From Methanobrevibacter sp. YE315 (lineage in GTDB: Archaea; Methanobacteriota; Methanobacteria; Methanobacteriales; Methanobacteriaceae), in NCBI RefSeq assembly GCF_001548675.1, contig NZ_CP010834.1, forward strand, positions 124,001 through 188,000: 64,000 nt of DNA, given 5' to 3'. Made by a program: the position numbers and the translations under genes. A model generated the notes under the pieces. It saw nothing but the letters and a program-made list of their open reading frames with translations, had not been told where the DNA came from and did not search any database. Below, in pieces: positions 8,168 through 16,718 of the stretch. Positions within the stretch are counted from its first letter, which is position 1. Every line of letters starts with the position of its first letter.

Positions 8168-8208
8168 GTTATTTATAAAGTTTTCCGCATGTAAGTGCTT
8201 ACTTGCAT
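8168..8208 (-). promoter_or_regulatory. Shared operator-BRE-TATA promoter, copy 2
   Basis: TATA-like gttatttataaag, then ttttccgc, then the operator ATGTAAGTGCTTACTTGCAT at 8189-8208, read toward the left. It drives the chagasin-like inhibitor gene. Confidence 0.7.
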
Positions 8209-8240
8209 GAAATAGAGCATGTTTATCCTTATTTGTACGC

Positions 8241-8839
8241 ACAAACGAATTTTTAAAGAGAAATCTATAAATGAACCATTGAATATCGGATTTATATATA
8301 AAATTATCTAAAATGTAATATTCAAAATAACCTAATCAGAAAATGAGAGTATGGCATGCCTTGGTATTACTTTTTGATAAATTAATCCTAATTTCGATAT
8401 GCTAATCTTGATTAAATATTCCAAATTAAAGGCGCAATATCGAAAATTCTTTCAATCCTTGATTTTTTTCCGCATTTAAATTGATTTTACATATTTGATG
8501 ATTTATTCTTATCATTATTTGTTAAAAAATATGTTACATTGGATATGCCCAAATCAGATGGATTCTGGACAGATTTTATCTCAACATGTAATTGCGTATC
8601 GGGGTGTTTCCAAATCATTAGGCGCTTCATCATATGCAATTCCACAACATTCTTTTTTCAAAGACAATGATCTTGGGGAAGTATTGCCGGTAGCGAAAAA
8701 TGTTATATTGCATGTAATGATGGGGAATGAGTTTTGAATTGCTACAAGTCAATGTTATTTTATTTTCCTGAACTATAACGGAAAATATAAATCTTAAAAA
8801 CACTAAATTTCTTAAAGAGATAATTTTTGAGGTATTGAA
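8241..8839. other. 600-nt region without a convincing gene
   Basis: AT-rich with scattered short frames. An 80-codon frame at 8495-8737 lacks a ribosome binding site and any recognisable motif. Part of the region (8540-8730) is less AT-rich than its surroundings and may be a gene remnant, but I could not identify it. The end holds the promoter and GAGGT before the TfoX-like gene. Confidence 0.35.
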
Positions 8840-9094
8840 ATGGGTGAGTTGTCTAAACTTCCAAATATTGGTAAGGTGCTTGAGGAACAGTTAAACGATG
8901 TTGGAATAAACACTGCTGATGAGTTGATTGACATTGGCAGTAAAGAAGCCTGGTTAAGAATTAGGGAAGTGGATGAAAGTGCATGTATAAATAGGTTAAT
9001 GGCACTGGAAGGCGCTGTACAGAATATTCGCTGGCACGACCTGTCCGATGATGATAAAAAAAATCTAAGGGATTTTTATAGTACTTTCAAATAG
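8840..9094 (+). CDS. TfoX C-terminal domain protein
   Basis: This 84-residue single-domain protein has the TfoX_C pattern: LPNIGKVLEEQLNDVGINTADELIDIG, then CINRLMALEGAVQNIRWHDL. The domain is a helix-hairpin-helix-like fold, found alone or attached to TfoX N-terminal domains in competence regulators. In archaea the lone domain has no established role. A GAGGT ribosome binding site precedes the ATG. It is a stand-alone gene; the DNA after it is degenerate. Confidence 0.8.
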   Translation: MGELSKLPNIGKVLEEQLNDVGINTADELIDIGSKEAWLRIREVDESACINRLMALEGAVQNIRWHDLSDDDKKNLRDFYSTFK

Positions 9095-9336
9095 CAATGT
9101 AATGTGAAATCTTAATTATAACTTCCTTATGGAATAATGGATGGGAGCTTAATGCAAATTGAGGGATGCTTTTCTTCTTTAAATTAAATGCATGGTCATT
9201 AACATTAACGGCAACGTTTTTGGAAATAGCATCTGATTTTAGATTGGGTATATGAATTTTAGAAGGTAAGCCTATTTCCATGGTATTCAGGGGTGTTTTT
9301 CCAGTACCAGTATTAATTTAAAAATAATTGTTTGCA
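9095..9336 (-). pseudogene. Decayed dispersed repeat, copy 3 of 3, in a remnant frame
   Basis: Repeat core at 9197-9252 (cattaacattaacggcaacg ... gggtatat). The minus-strand frame here is the longest of the three copies and reads MEIGLPSKIHIPNLKSDAIS then KNVAVNVND. There is no promoter or good ribosome binding site, so I treat it as a gene remnant of unknown origin. Confidence 0.35.
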
Positions 9337-10086
9337 TCATATTTTAAATAATCTTTTTGCATTTTCCGTGGTTATTTCAATGACTTCATCTTCGCCCATA
9401 TCCAACTCTTCGGCTAGTTTTCGTATTACGTATTTTAAGTTGAGCGAAGTGTTTTTCTCTCCCATTTTTTCCTGCGGACTCAAATAGGGGGAATCGGTTT
9501 CCACAAGCATATGGCCAATATCGATTTGCTTTGCCATTCTTCTTGTTTTCTTGTTGTTGGTGTGGGTAATCGGACCTGCAATTCCTATATAGAAACCTAA
9601 TTTGATAAATTCCTGAGCCATTTCTGCCGAACCCTGATAGCAATGCATGGATCCCACTGTGTCATGGCTTTTCAGAATGTCAAATGTGTCCTGCATCGCT
9701 TTTCTTGAATGCACTATCACAGGCAGGTTGTGCTTTTCAGATAGGCCTAACATCTCTTCAAACAGTTCCTTCTGTCTGTCCTTATTGTCCTTTCTATGGT
9801 AATAGTCAAGGCCTATTTCACCTACTGCTATTACATTGTCATTTTTAAGCTGATTGTCCAATATGGAGATGTCTTCGTCTGTTGCTTTGTCTGCAAAGGG
9901 ATACAGATATCCCAATGCGGCATGGACATTTTCATATTTTTCTGACAGTTCCAATACCTCCCCGTTGCTTAGGGGGTCGGTGCCGTTCAATATCATATGT
10001 ATGTCGTTTTTTGCAGCCTGCCTTATTGTTTCTTCGGCATTTTCCATTTCACTGTTATAAATATGGCAATGTGTATCTATTATCAT
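9337..10086 (-). CDS. TatD family metal-dependent hydrolase / DNase
   Basis: This encodes 249 residues, the normal TatD length, cytosolic. The metal-binding signatures are all present: DTHCHIYN at the start, GEIGLDYY near residue 91, IVHSRKA, MHCYQG, and VETDSPYL near residue 202. TatD proteins are 3'-5' exonucleases and amidohydrolase-fold enzymes. The ATG is directly preceded by GTGAGGA on the minus strand. The gene is divergent from the TcdA-like gene with a 100-nt spacer, and no operon partner is obvious. Confidence 0.88.
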   Translation of the reverse strand: MIIDTHCHIYNSEMENAEETIRQAAKNDIHMILNGTDPLSNGEVLELSEKYENVHAALGYLYPFADKATDEDISILDNQLKNDNVIAVGEIGLDYYHRKDNKDRQKELFEEMLGLSEKHNLPVIVHSRKAMQDTFDILKSHDTVGSMHCYQGSAEMAQEFIKLGFYIGIAGPITHTNNKKTRRMAKQIDIGHMLVETDSPYLSPQEKMGEKNTSLNLKYVIRKLAEELDMGEDEVIEITTENAKRLFKI

Positions 10087-10187
10087 GAAATCCTCACTTA
10101 AAAAGATTTTTGCATTAAGTTTTTATTGTTTTGGCTTCAATTATTATATAATTATTAAATTAAATTAAATTTTTTGGTGACCGGAAC

Positions 10188-10898
10188 ATGGATGAGAAGT
10201 TTTCAAGAACAGAAATGTTGGTTGGAAATGAAGGAATGGAAAAGCTGGGCAATGCCAAAGTGGCCGTTTTTGGCCTTGGCGGCGTCGGCTCATTTGTTTG
10301 CGAAGGGCTTGCAAGAAGCGGAGTGGGCAATTTTATCCTGGTAGACTTTGACAAGGTGGATGAAAGCAATATCAACAGGCAACTGATTGCAACAGTCAAA
10401 ACAATCGGCAAATACAAGGTCGATTTGATGAAAGAGAGGATTTTAGAAATCAATCCTAAAGCAAACGTTGAAGTGTATAAGGAATTCTATATGGCAGATT
10501 CGAAGACAGACATCATTACCGAAGACCTGTCCTATGTTGTCGATTGTGTGGATACCATAATGGCCAAGATTGCAATAATCTGCAAATGCGATGCCCTTGA
10601 TGTTCCGGTCATCTCTTCCATGGGCACCGGGAACAAATTGGACCCTTCAATGTTTGAAGTGGCAGACATTTACGAGACTTCTGTATGTCCGCTTGCCAGG
10701 ATAATGAAAAAGGACCTTAGAAAGAGGAATATAGAGAAGCTGAAGGTGGTCTATTCAAAGGAAAACCCCATAAACACGAACGATTGTGCAATAAATCAGG
10801 ACAGGAAATATAAGGTGAAGGGCAGCGTTTCATTTGTGCCGTCAGTTGCAGGTCTGATAATTGCAGGTGAAGTTGTAAAGGATATTGCCGGTGTTTGA
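10188..10898 (+). CDS. ThiF/E1-like ATP-dependent enzyme, TcdA-type
   Basis: This 236-residue adenylating enzyme has the E1/ThiF Rossmann fold. The ATP-binding GLGGVGSFVCEGLARSGVG lies near residue 29, followed by DFDKVDESNINRQ, and the later CVDTIMAK matches the family. Length and the lack of extra domains fit TcdA, which cyclises tRNA threonylcarbamoyladenosine; a ThiF or MoeB role is less likely because no sulfur carrier is nearby. The start at the ATG after GGTGACC is convincing. Confidence 0.78.
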   Translation: MDEKFSRTEMLVGNEGMEKLGNAKVAVFGLGGVGSFVCEGLARSGVGNFILVDFDKVDESNINRQLIATVKTIGKYKVDLMKERILEINPKANVEVYKEFYMADSKTDIITEDLSYVVDCVDTIMAKIAIICKCDALDVPVISSMGTGNKLDPSMFEVADIYETSVCPLARIMKKDLRKRNIEKLKVVYSKENPINTNDCAINQDRKYKVKGSVSFVPSVAGLIIAGEVVKDIAGV

Positions 10899-10978
10899 TT
10901 TGTGGGTCCGAATTGTTTTTTCTTAGCTATTTTTTTATAGCTTCAGCATTCGGGATGTGATAAGCATATCGATTTTTA

Positions 10979-11002
10979 TTTCGTTTTAAACGAACAGTTC
11001 GT
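10979..11002. promoter_or_regulatory. Candidate operator related to the nrdD palindrome
   Basis: TTTCGT-TTTAA-ACGAAC (10979-10995) is followed after one base by GTTCGT (10997-11002), giving three adjacent half-sites. The same half-site pair (GTTCGT/ACGAAC, spacer 6) occurs twice in the nrdD promoter. It lies about 135 nt before the V4R regulator start. Confidence 0.45.
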
Positions 11003-11137
11003 ATTTTTTACTTTTAATTTTTTTGAAATGTTTAGTTTTTCGCATGTTTTTTTGCTAATTTGAACAATTATTGCCTTTTAGATACATTTATTAACAAATA
11101 ACTAATAAAATACCTATATACATTGGGGGATATAGCT

Positions 11138-11908
11138 ATGAGTGAAAAAAAACCCATTCAGATTTTTTCTAACGTTAACGAAAACATTGGTGTCAATGTT
11201 GTCAAAAGTCCAGTAAAACTTACAATCCTAGAAATGTTGCGCGATAGCGAAATGGAATTCGATGAAATAGTGAGCAACACAGGAAAATCAAAATCAACAG
11301 TTTCTGTACATCTAAAAGGTTTAAGAGAAGACGGCATTATCTCTTACAGAGTTCATCCTAAAGACAATAGGAAAAAAATATTCTACATCAATTCCAAGTA
11401 TCTCGGATCCGTAAACATATCAGAGCCTAAGGAGATTGAAGAAACCCAATCAGATTATCTGATTAAAAACATTGTCGAAGAGGATGCGGAATTCTCCACA
11501 TTACTGTTCCATACATTAAAGGCAATGCTCATTCAGGAAGGTGTAAATATAGATCCTATTCTACAGTCAACAGGAAATAGCATAGGCAGATCTATTTTTG
11601 ACATGCTGTATGATGACGATTTGGATATTTTCCTGGATAATATTGCAGATTTCTGGCAAAGGAAAGGTTTGGGAAGACTGACCTTTGAAGTTGGCCAGAT
11701 TATCAAAATCACAACCTACGACTGTTTCGAATGCGAACTGCTTCCTAAAACCGGAAAGCCGGCCTGCTTTTTAGACACTGGAATTTTCGAAGGTTTGTTC
11801 ACAGAGTTCTTCAATTTGCCCGTAAGCGTAATTGAAACCCAATGCTTTACTATGGGCGATGGAAAGTGTGTGTTTGAGGTAGAACCCCAACACATCAAAG
11901 CCTACTAA
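11138..11908 (+). CDS. Winged-helix transcription regulator with V4R sensor domain
   Basis: The protein (256 residues from the ATG at 11138; a TTG lies 15 nt earlier but overlaps the GGGGGAT ribosome binding site) has an ArsR-like winged helix at about residues 20-95 (SPVKLTILEMLRDSEM, then GKSKSTVSVHLKGLREDGII). A C-terminal V4R (4-vinyl reductase) ligand-binding domain follows at about 130-250, with the Cys-containing patches YDCFECELLPKTGKPACFLD and TQCFTMGDGKCVFEV. V4R domains bind small hydrocarbon or aromatic ligands, or metal via cysteines. It is presumably a DNA-binding sensor; the palindromes upstream are candidate sites. Its 3' end overlaps the convergent cbiL stop by 4 nt. Confidence 0.82.
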   Translation: MSEKKPIQIFSNVNENIGVNVVKSPVKLTILEMLRDSEMEFDEIVSNTGKSKSTVSVHLKGLREDGIISYRVHPKDNRKKIFYINSKYLGSVNISEPKEIEETQSDYLIKNIVEEDAEFSTLLFHTLKAMLIQEGVNIDPILQSTGNSIGRSIFDMLYDDDLDIFLDNIADFWQRKGLGRLTFEVGQIIKITTYDCFECELLPKTGKPACFLDTGIFEGLFTEFFNLPVSVIETQCFTMGDGKCVFEVEPQHIKAY

Positions 11909-12609
11909 TCATCGTCAAATTTGATGATTGTGGTGGTGAGATAAGGTTTTTCGTGAGAAAAGCCTTCAATAATCTTTTCGTCCTCGCGGGTACAGTTTTG
12001 AACAGAATAAATCTCTTTTTTCCTATCTTTTTCTTCAATGCTTGCTTCAAGTGCAGATGTGTTTCTTGAAGCTTTCATAAGCACTATTGAATCGCTGTAT
12101 TCAAGAACTTGCTCTAGCCTGTCATCGATTTTTGGAACAACAGTCAGGATTTGGTTCTGCTCCACCAAAGCTTCGTTTTTAGCAGCTGCACATGCAGTAA
12201 AAGAAGTAATTCCAGGAATGGTTTCGATTTCGTATTTTCCAATCAGTCTTTTCTGTACATATGAGTATGTACTGAATATGGAAGTGTCTCCAAGTGTGAC
12301 GAAAGCGACATCCCTTCCGCTGTCAAGGTACTGTGATATCATTTCAGATGCGCTGTCCCAAATCTTTTCAAGTTCAGCTTTGTCCTCTATCATTGGAAAG
12401 ATAGGTGCAACAATCATTAATCTTTTATAATCATCTCTTTTCTCAAGTATAGGTCTGACAATTGATAATGCAATGCTGTCTTTTTCTTTTGAGGATTTTG
12501 GTGAGAAGATGACCGGGACTGTTCCTAATATCCTTGCCGCTTTTAGAGTTATCAATTCACTGTCCCCAGGTCCAACACCGATTCCATATAATTTTCCTTT
12601 TTCAGCCAT
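11905..12609 (-). CDS. cbiL: Cobalt-factor II / precorrin-2 C20-methyltransferase
   Basis: This 234-residue SAM-dependent methyltransferase acts in anaerobic corrinoid biosynthesis, which methanogens need for the methyl-transfer cofactor. The N-terminal KLYGIGVGPGDSELITLKAA is the tetrapyrrole methylase signature, followed by the FSPKSSKEKDSIALSIV segment typical of CbiL/CobI. GDTSIFSTYSYV and ETIPGITSFTACAAA are conserved downstream motifs. It is a stand-alone gene here, convergent with the V4R gene. Start at ATG 12609, with a GTGAT site upstream. Confidence 0.88.
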   Translation of the reverse strand: MAEKGKLYGIGVGPGDSELITLKAARILGTVPVIFSPKSSKEKDSIALSIVRPILEKRDDYKRLMIVAPIFPMIEDKAELEKIWDSASEMISQYLDSGRDVAFVTLGDTSIFSTYSYVQKRLIGKYEIETIPGITSFTACAAAKNEALVEQNQILTVVPKIDDRLEQVLEYSDSIVLMKASRNTSALEASIEEKDRKKEIYSVQNCTREDEKIIEGFSHEKPYLTTTIIKFDDD

Positions 12610-12705
12610 ATAATCACTTTAGTTTTGAATAGTTTATTTTAAGTTTTATTTTTCAAATGCTCTTTCTATAATTTATTTATAGTATACATAACTAATATAT
12701 TTTTA

Positions 12706-14535
12706 ATGTCTAATTCTATGTTTTGCCCAAATTGCGGTATGCTTAAAAGTAACTGTACCTGTGGAAAATATCCAAAAGAGGAATCTAAAGGTCCGACAAA
12801 TCTTTTTAGTTTTTCCAAACCCAGAAGCTCTTCAATTTTGGATGACGAAATTCCTGAGGTTTATTCGATTGATGACCACAAGCAGGATGAGGGAACAGCC
12901 GCATACCTCAAGGAGATATACCCCCACATCGACGATGACATAATTGAAAATTTCCCGTTCAAGGAGCCTAGGGTAGGCCAGCTTGACATCATCCAGGACA
13001 TCAACGATGCAATCAGAAAGGGCTATAAGTACATTATTCTGGAAGCGGGGACAGGAACAGGTAAATCCGCAATAGCAACAACCCTTGCGAAAATGTATGA
13101 ATCAGCATACATTCTGACAATGACAAAGCAGCTCCAGTCACAGTATTGCGACGAATTCGAATTCCCGCTTGTCAAGGGAAGAAACAATTTCGCCTGCCTG
13201 AATGACAATCTGGAATCCACATGTGACATCGGAGCCTGCAAGACAACACCTACCTCAAGCAAATTCTTCTGTCCTTATGGGGTGGCCAAAAACCCGACAT
13301 TGGATGCGGAACTAGCTTTTGAAGATTCCTTCGGCGGCACGGTTTTCTATCAGTCAGCTGACCACTGCCACTACTGGAACCAAAAGGCCAATGCCGTCAA
13401 TTCGCCGATTACATTGATGAACTATGACTATGCAATCGTGGAGCTCAACTACGTCAAGCACTTCGGAACCCGCTCACTTCTGATTTTGGACGAAGCCCAC
13501 AACATTGAAAACAAGCTGATGGCAACAATGGAAGTCAACCTGTACAACAGGACTCTTGAAAAGGACATTAACAAGCACATAAGCCCCGAAACATTAAAGG
13601 ATGGGGAGCTTGAAGACTGGAAGATGGAAATTGAAGCCATCTGCGACAGCTATGAAGACATTGACCTGAAGGATGTGGCCAAAAACAAAGCTGACAGAAT
13701 CAGATCAACAATCGCCAGATTGAAAACCCTAAGAAACAACCTTGATAGCGAACCCAAAAATTGGGTCATCGACAGCGAGGAAACAGGAGTTTCATTCAAG
13801 CCTTTAAGGGTTCATCATTATGCCAAGGACAACCTGCTGAAGTACGGTGATGTTGTAATATTCATGAGTGCAACAATACTGTCCCACAAGATGTTTTCCA
13901 AATGGCTGGGCTTGAATCCTAACGAAGTCTATCATATCAAGGTTGACAGTCCGTTTTCAAAGGAAAAAAGGCCAATAATCCTTAATTTGGCCGGAAAGAT
14001 GTCTGCAAACAGAATAAAAAAGACCGCTCCGAAAACAATACCTATACTGCAGGAGATTCTAAAGAAGCATGAGGGAGACAAGGGTCTGATTCACACCCAC
14101 AGCTACAAGTGCCAGCAGTATATTGTCAATAACCTTTATAATTCAAGGCTGATTTCACATTCATCAAAAAACAGAGAGCAGATATTGAACTTCTTTGAAA
14201 AGGATGAAAATCCACTGGTTTTAGTATCACCTTCAATGAGCGAAGGTGTCGATTTGCCCTATGACAAATGCAGGTTCCAGATAATCTACAAGGTGCCGTT
14301 CCCGTATCTTGGGGATAAGCAGGTAAACATGAGGATGAAAAGGGATAAGAAATGGTATGCCTATAAGACAGTAATGACATTGATGCAGGCATACGGGCGC
14401 GGAATGAGAGCTGAAGACGATTCATGCTACACATATATCATTGACAGCGACATCAACATGCTTTTCAAAAGTCCTATGTACCGGTCACTGATTCCTGACT
14501 TTTTCAAGGAGGCAGTTGTCAGAGTAAAAAAATAA
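12706..14535 (+). CDS. DinG/XPD-family Fe-S DNA helicase with N-terminal zinc ribbon
   Basis: This 609-residue superfamily 2 helicase has Walker A EAGTGTGKSA near residue 112 and the DEAHN box near residue 262. Four cysteines between them (FACLNDN, STCDIGAC, FFCPYG) are the expected Fe-S cluster ligands. The C-terminal motifs SPSMSEGVDLPYDKC and QAYGRGMRAEDD follow. XPD/Rad3/DinG enzymes unwind DNA 5'-3'. An unusual N-terminal MFCPNCGMLKSNCTCG zinc ribbon is fused on. The stop codon abuts the 3' end of a tRNA-Arg gene on the opposite strand. Confidence 0.88.
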   Translation: MSNSMFCPNCGMLKSNCTCGKYPKEESKGPTNLFSFSKPRSSSILDDEIPEVYSIDDHKQDEGTAAYLKEIYPHIDDDIIENFPFKEPRVGQLDIIQDINDAIRKGYKYIILEAGTGTGKSAIATTLAKMYESAYILTMTKQLQSQYCDEFEFPLVKGRNNFACLNDNLESTCDIGACKTTPTSSKFFCPYGVAKNPTLDAELAFEDSFGGTVFYQSADHCHYWNQKANAVNSPITLMNYDYAIVELNYVKHFGTRSLLILDEAHNIENKLMATMEVNLYNRTLEKDINKHISPETLKDGELEDWKMEIEAICDSYEDIDLKDVAKNKADRIRSTIARLKTLRNNLDSEPKNWVIDSEETGVSFKPLRVHHYAKDNLLKYGDVVIFMSATILSHKMFSKWLGLNPNEVYHIKVDSPFSKEKRPIILNLAGKMSANRIKKTAPKTIPILQEILKKHEGDKGLIHTHSYKCQQYIVNNLYNSRLISHSSKNREQILNFFEKDENPLVLVSPSMSEGVDLPYDKCRFQIIYKVPFPYLGDKQVNMRMKRDKKWYAYKTVMTLMQAYGRGMRAEDDSCYTYIIDSDINMLFKSPMYRSLIPDFFKEAVVRVKK

Positions 14536-14609
14536 CGGACCTGGAGGGATTTGAACCCCCGATCTCAGGATCCGAAGTCCTGCGTCATTCCTGACTAGAC
14601 CACAGGCCC
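14536..14609 (-). tRNA. tRNA-Arg (TCG)
   Basis: The minus strand folds as a standard cloverleaf: acceptor GGGCCTG with CAGGTCC, anticodon stem CAGGA/TCCTG enclosing loop CTTCGGA (anticodon TCG, arginine), and T-arm GGGGG-TTCAAAT-CCCTC. The discriminator is G and CCA is not encoded. No intron. The 3' end touches the helicase stop codon. Confidence 0.92.
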
Positions 14610-14635
14610 AAAAAAGGATAAATAATTATAAAAAA

Positions 14636-15571
14636 TTATTTATCTTCGAAATCTAAAGGAACATCTTCGATAGCTTCAACTTCTGCAAAAATCTCATCGA
14701 TACTTTCATGATCAAGCTTTGCTTGCTTGTATTCAATATCTTCAATTTCCTCAGCAGTCAAGCCCTTTTTGCTTTCTTCCTTCTCTCTTGCTGGAGGAAT
14801 CTTATCAAAATCTTCTTCGGTGATTGGTTGGTTTTTGGTTTTTTTGTTTTTTCTAAATTTAGCTTTTAATTCATCAATACCGAATTCGCCTATTTTGTAG
14901 GTATCATCATCCGGCTGGCTTTTTGAAACATTATCTTTTGAAGCACTTTTGTTTTCATCAAGGTCTATTGAATCAATAGTGCTTGTAATGTTGCTCAGTG
15001 GATTTCTGATATGCAGTACCTTATATAATCCGTAGATTAATAATAAAACTCCTATTGCAAGGATTATTATGGATATGAAGTTTGTTTCTCCGGAAACAAC
15101 ATTGTCGATTACCCTATCACTTCGTGACTGGAAGATGATTGCTGAAACTACAACAAGAATCAATCCTAAAAGTGTGCTTAAAATACCTAAAATAGAGGTT
15201 CTTCCGATTTTCGCGTTTAGAAGCGCATCGAAATTGTTGCTCACATCGCTTACGATATCATCTATTTCTTCGTTTTCAAAAGAATCGTTGCCGTCTTCGA
15301 TGCTGCTTTCCTTAGGTGTTTTTATAATGTAGTTTTCATCAATCGGGTTTTCTTCAAGATTGACGTCAGGGTCTGTTTCATCTCCAGGGCGGTAGATGAA
15401 CTCATCATCAATTTCAAAATCATCAAAATCTGCAGCATCTTTGTTGAGATATTCAATTAATTCTTCATCTTCTTCCATTTCATCAAACTGATAGACATTT
15501 TCATCCTTTACATTATCGATCATGTCCTTCAGGTTTGAAATCCTATGCTCTTTTTCTTTAGAATCTTTCAT
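14636..15571 (-). CDS. Acidic two-helix membrane protein, unknown function
   Basis: This encodes 311 residues. A highly acidic N-terminal 120 residues (EEDEELIEYLNKDAADFDDF) precedes two membrane helices at about 127-147 and 167-188, then a charged, largely disordered tail of about 120 residues. Both tails are likely cytoplasmic. It sits at the 3' end of a minus-strand cluster with TFS, 9 nt downstream of that gene, so they are probably co-transcribed. I recognise no family; a membrane scaffold is possible. Confidence 0.7.
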   Translation of the reverse strand: MKDSKEKEHRISNLKDMIDNVKDENVYQFDEMEEDEELIEYLNKDAADFDDFEIDDEFIYRPGDETDPDVNLEENPIDENYIIKTPKESSIEDGNDSFENEEIDDIVSDVSNNFDALLNAKIGRTSILGILSTLLGLILVVVSAIIFQSRSDRVIDNVVSGETNFISIIILAIGVLLLIYGLYKVLHIRNPLSNITSTIDSIDLDENKSASKDNVSKSQPDDDTYKIGEFGIDELKAKFRKNKKTKNQPITEEDFDKIPPAREKEESKKGLTAEEIEDIEYKQAKLDHESIDEIFAEVEAIEDVPLDFEDK

Positions 15572-15580
15572 AAAAAAACC

Positions 15581-15904
15581 TCAGTGATATGCTCTCCAAG
15601 TATGCTTGCATTTGGCGCATGTAAAAATACGAGTAGGTGCTTCATCAGCACTACGGGTCTGTTTTAATTCATAATAAGCTTCATCATGTCCGCATTCCGG
15701 ACAGGTTTCGGTTATTGTTGAGCGCATGTCTATATCTTCGCCCAAATTCTTCACGGTTTCTTCAGTAGCTTCTATTTTTTTAGAAAACTCAAATTTGCCG
15801 ATATCCTCTTCTTTAAGTTCGTTTGAATATCCGCAGTTATTGCATTTTAAAATCCCATCTTTTGTTGGAAATACGATTCCATTACATTTAGGACAAAACT
15901 CCAT
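15581..15904 (-). CDS. Transcription factor S (TFIIS-like / RpoM)
   Basis: This 107-residue protein has two zinc ribbons: an N-terminal CPKC...CNNC and a C-terminal CPEC...CAKC. The C-terminal ribbon contains TRSADEAPT, where the Asp-Glu pair is the catalytic tip inserted into the RNA polymerase active site to stimulate cleavage of backtracked RNA. Length is exactly that of archaeal TFS. Neighbours include RNA polymerase subunit L and Csl4, an information-processing cluster. Confidence 0.93.
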   Translation of the reverse strand: MEFCPKCNGIVFPTKDGILKCNNCGYSNELKEEDIGKFEFSKKIEATEETVKNLGEDIDMRSTITETCPECGHDEAYYELKQTRSADEAPTRIFTCAKCKHTWRAYH

Positions 15905-15970
15905 TTAACTCTCACCCATTAATTTATATAATCATTAAATTTCTTTTTTAAATTATTTAAATATATAGCA

Positions 15971-16393
15971 TTATTCTTCATTTTTAGCTTTATTTAAACA
16001 ATCTTTTATTATTTTCTCATGGTCAAAAGCAAGATTGATTTCATCTAATTCTTCAGCCGAAAAGATGCCGATATCACTTGCATCGCTGTCCGCTTTCCTG
16101 GTGTTGAAATCACCTTTTGCAGTATATGCAATGGTTACTGTATGTCTGCGTGGGTCTCTGTCTGGATTTGAATAAACGTTAACTAAATCTTTGAGTTCAA
16201 CGTCAATGCTTGTTTCTTCTTTTGCTTCCCGTACGGCTGCTGTTTCCACGGTTTCCCCGTACTCAACGAAACCTCCCGGCAATGCCCAGCAATCCTTGTA
16301 TGGGTCGTTTTTCCTTTTGATTAAAATAAAGTTGAAGTCATCGTCAAAAATAAGTATGTCGGTAGTAAGTGAGGGTATTTTGTATTTGGTCAT
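15971..16393 (-). CDS. NUDIX hydrolase
   Basis: This encodes 140 residues. The NUDIX box is complete: GGFVEYGETVETAAVREAKE followed by ETSIDV. The N-terminal LTTDILIFDDDFNFILIKRK resembles ADP-ribose or nucleotide-diphosphate pyrophosphatases, and the DPRRHTVTIAY segment is typical of the ADP-ribose subgroup. It hydrolyses a nucleoside diphosphate linked to another moiety; the exact substrate is uncertain. It lies 32 nt after the RpoL gene on the same strand. Confidence 0.85.
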   Translation of the reverse strand: MTKYKIPSLTTDILIFDDDFNFILIKRKNDPYKDCWALPGGFVEYGETVETAAVREAKEETSIDVELKDLVNVYSNPDRDPRRHTVTIAYTAKGDFNTRKADSDASDIGIFSAEELDEINLAFDHEKIIKDCLNKAKNEE

Positions 16394-16425
16394 AAAACCA
16401 CATAAAAAAAGAATAATTGGAAGCT

Positions 16426-16704
16426 TTATAAAGCTTCATCAATAATTTTTTTAAATTCAGCGCTTTCCTTTTGGAGTTCTTCTGCTGCTTTTTTCAACGC
16501 TTTTCTAGGTCTTTTTCCTCTTTTGGTTTTGATGGTCATTTCCGGTTTGCCGGTAAGAGGGTGATCAATATTGTAAACAGCATATTCAACATCAGGGTTT
16601 TGCATTAGAATGTGTCTTAATGCATTGCAAACTCCATGGCTTTCATCTTTTACAATAAAAGTTAATTCTAAAGTTTTATCTTCTATAATTTCAAAATTTT
16701 CCAT
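16426..16704 (-). CDS. rpoL: DNA-directed RNA polymerase subunit L
   Basis: This 92-residue Rpb11-like subunit pairs with subunit D in the assembly platform of archaeal RNA polymerase. The hallmark HGVCNALRHILMQNPDVEYAVY and the HPL motif of the family are present. Its position just downstream of the Csl4 gene (14 nt) is common in Euryarchaeota. Confidence 0.93.
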   Translation of the reverse strand: MENFEIIEDKTLELTFIVKDESHGVCNALRHILMQNPDVEYAVYNIDHPLTGKPEMTIKTKRGKRPRKALKKAAEELQKESAEFKKIIDEAL

Positions 16705-16718
16705 TTTATCGACCTTAA

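Noticed and set aside
8495-8737. 80-codon plus-strand frame
   Set aside because: No ribosome binding site, promoter or recognisable motif; composition fits a chance frame or an old remnant.
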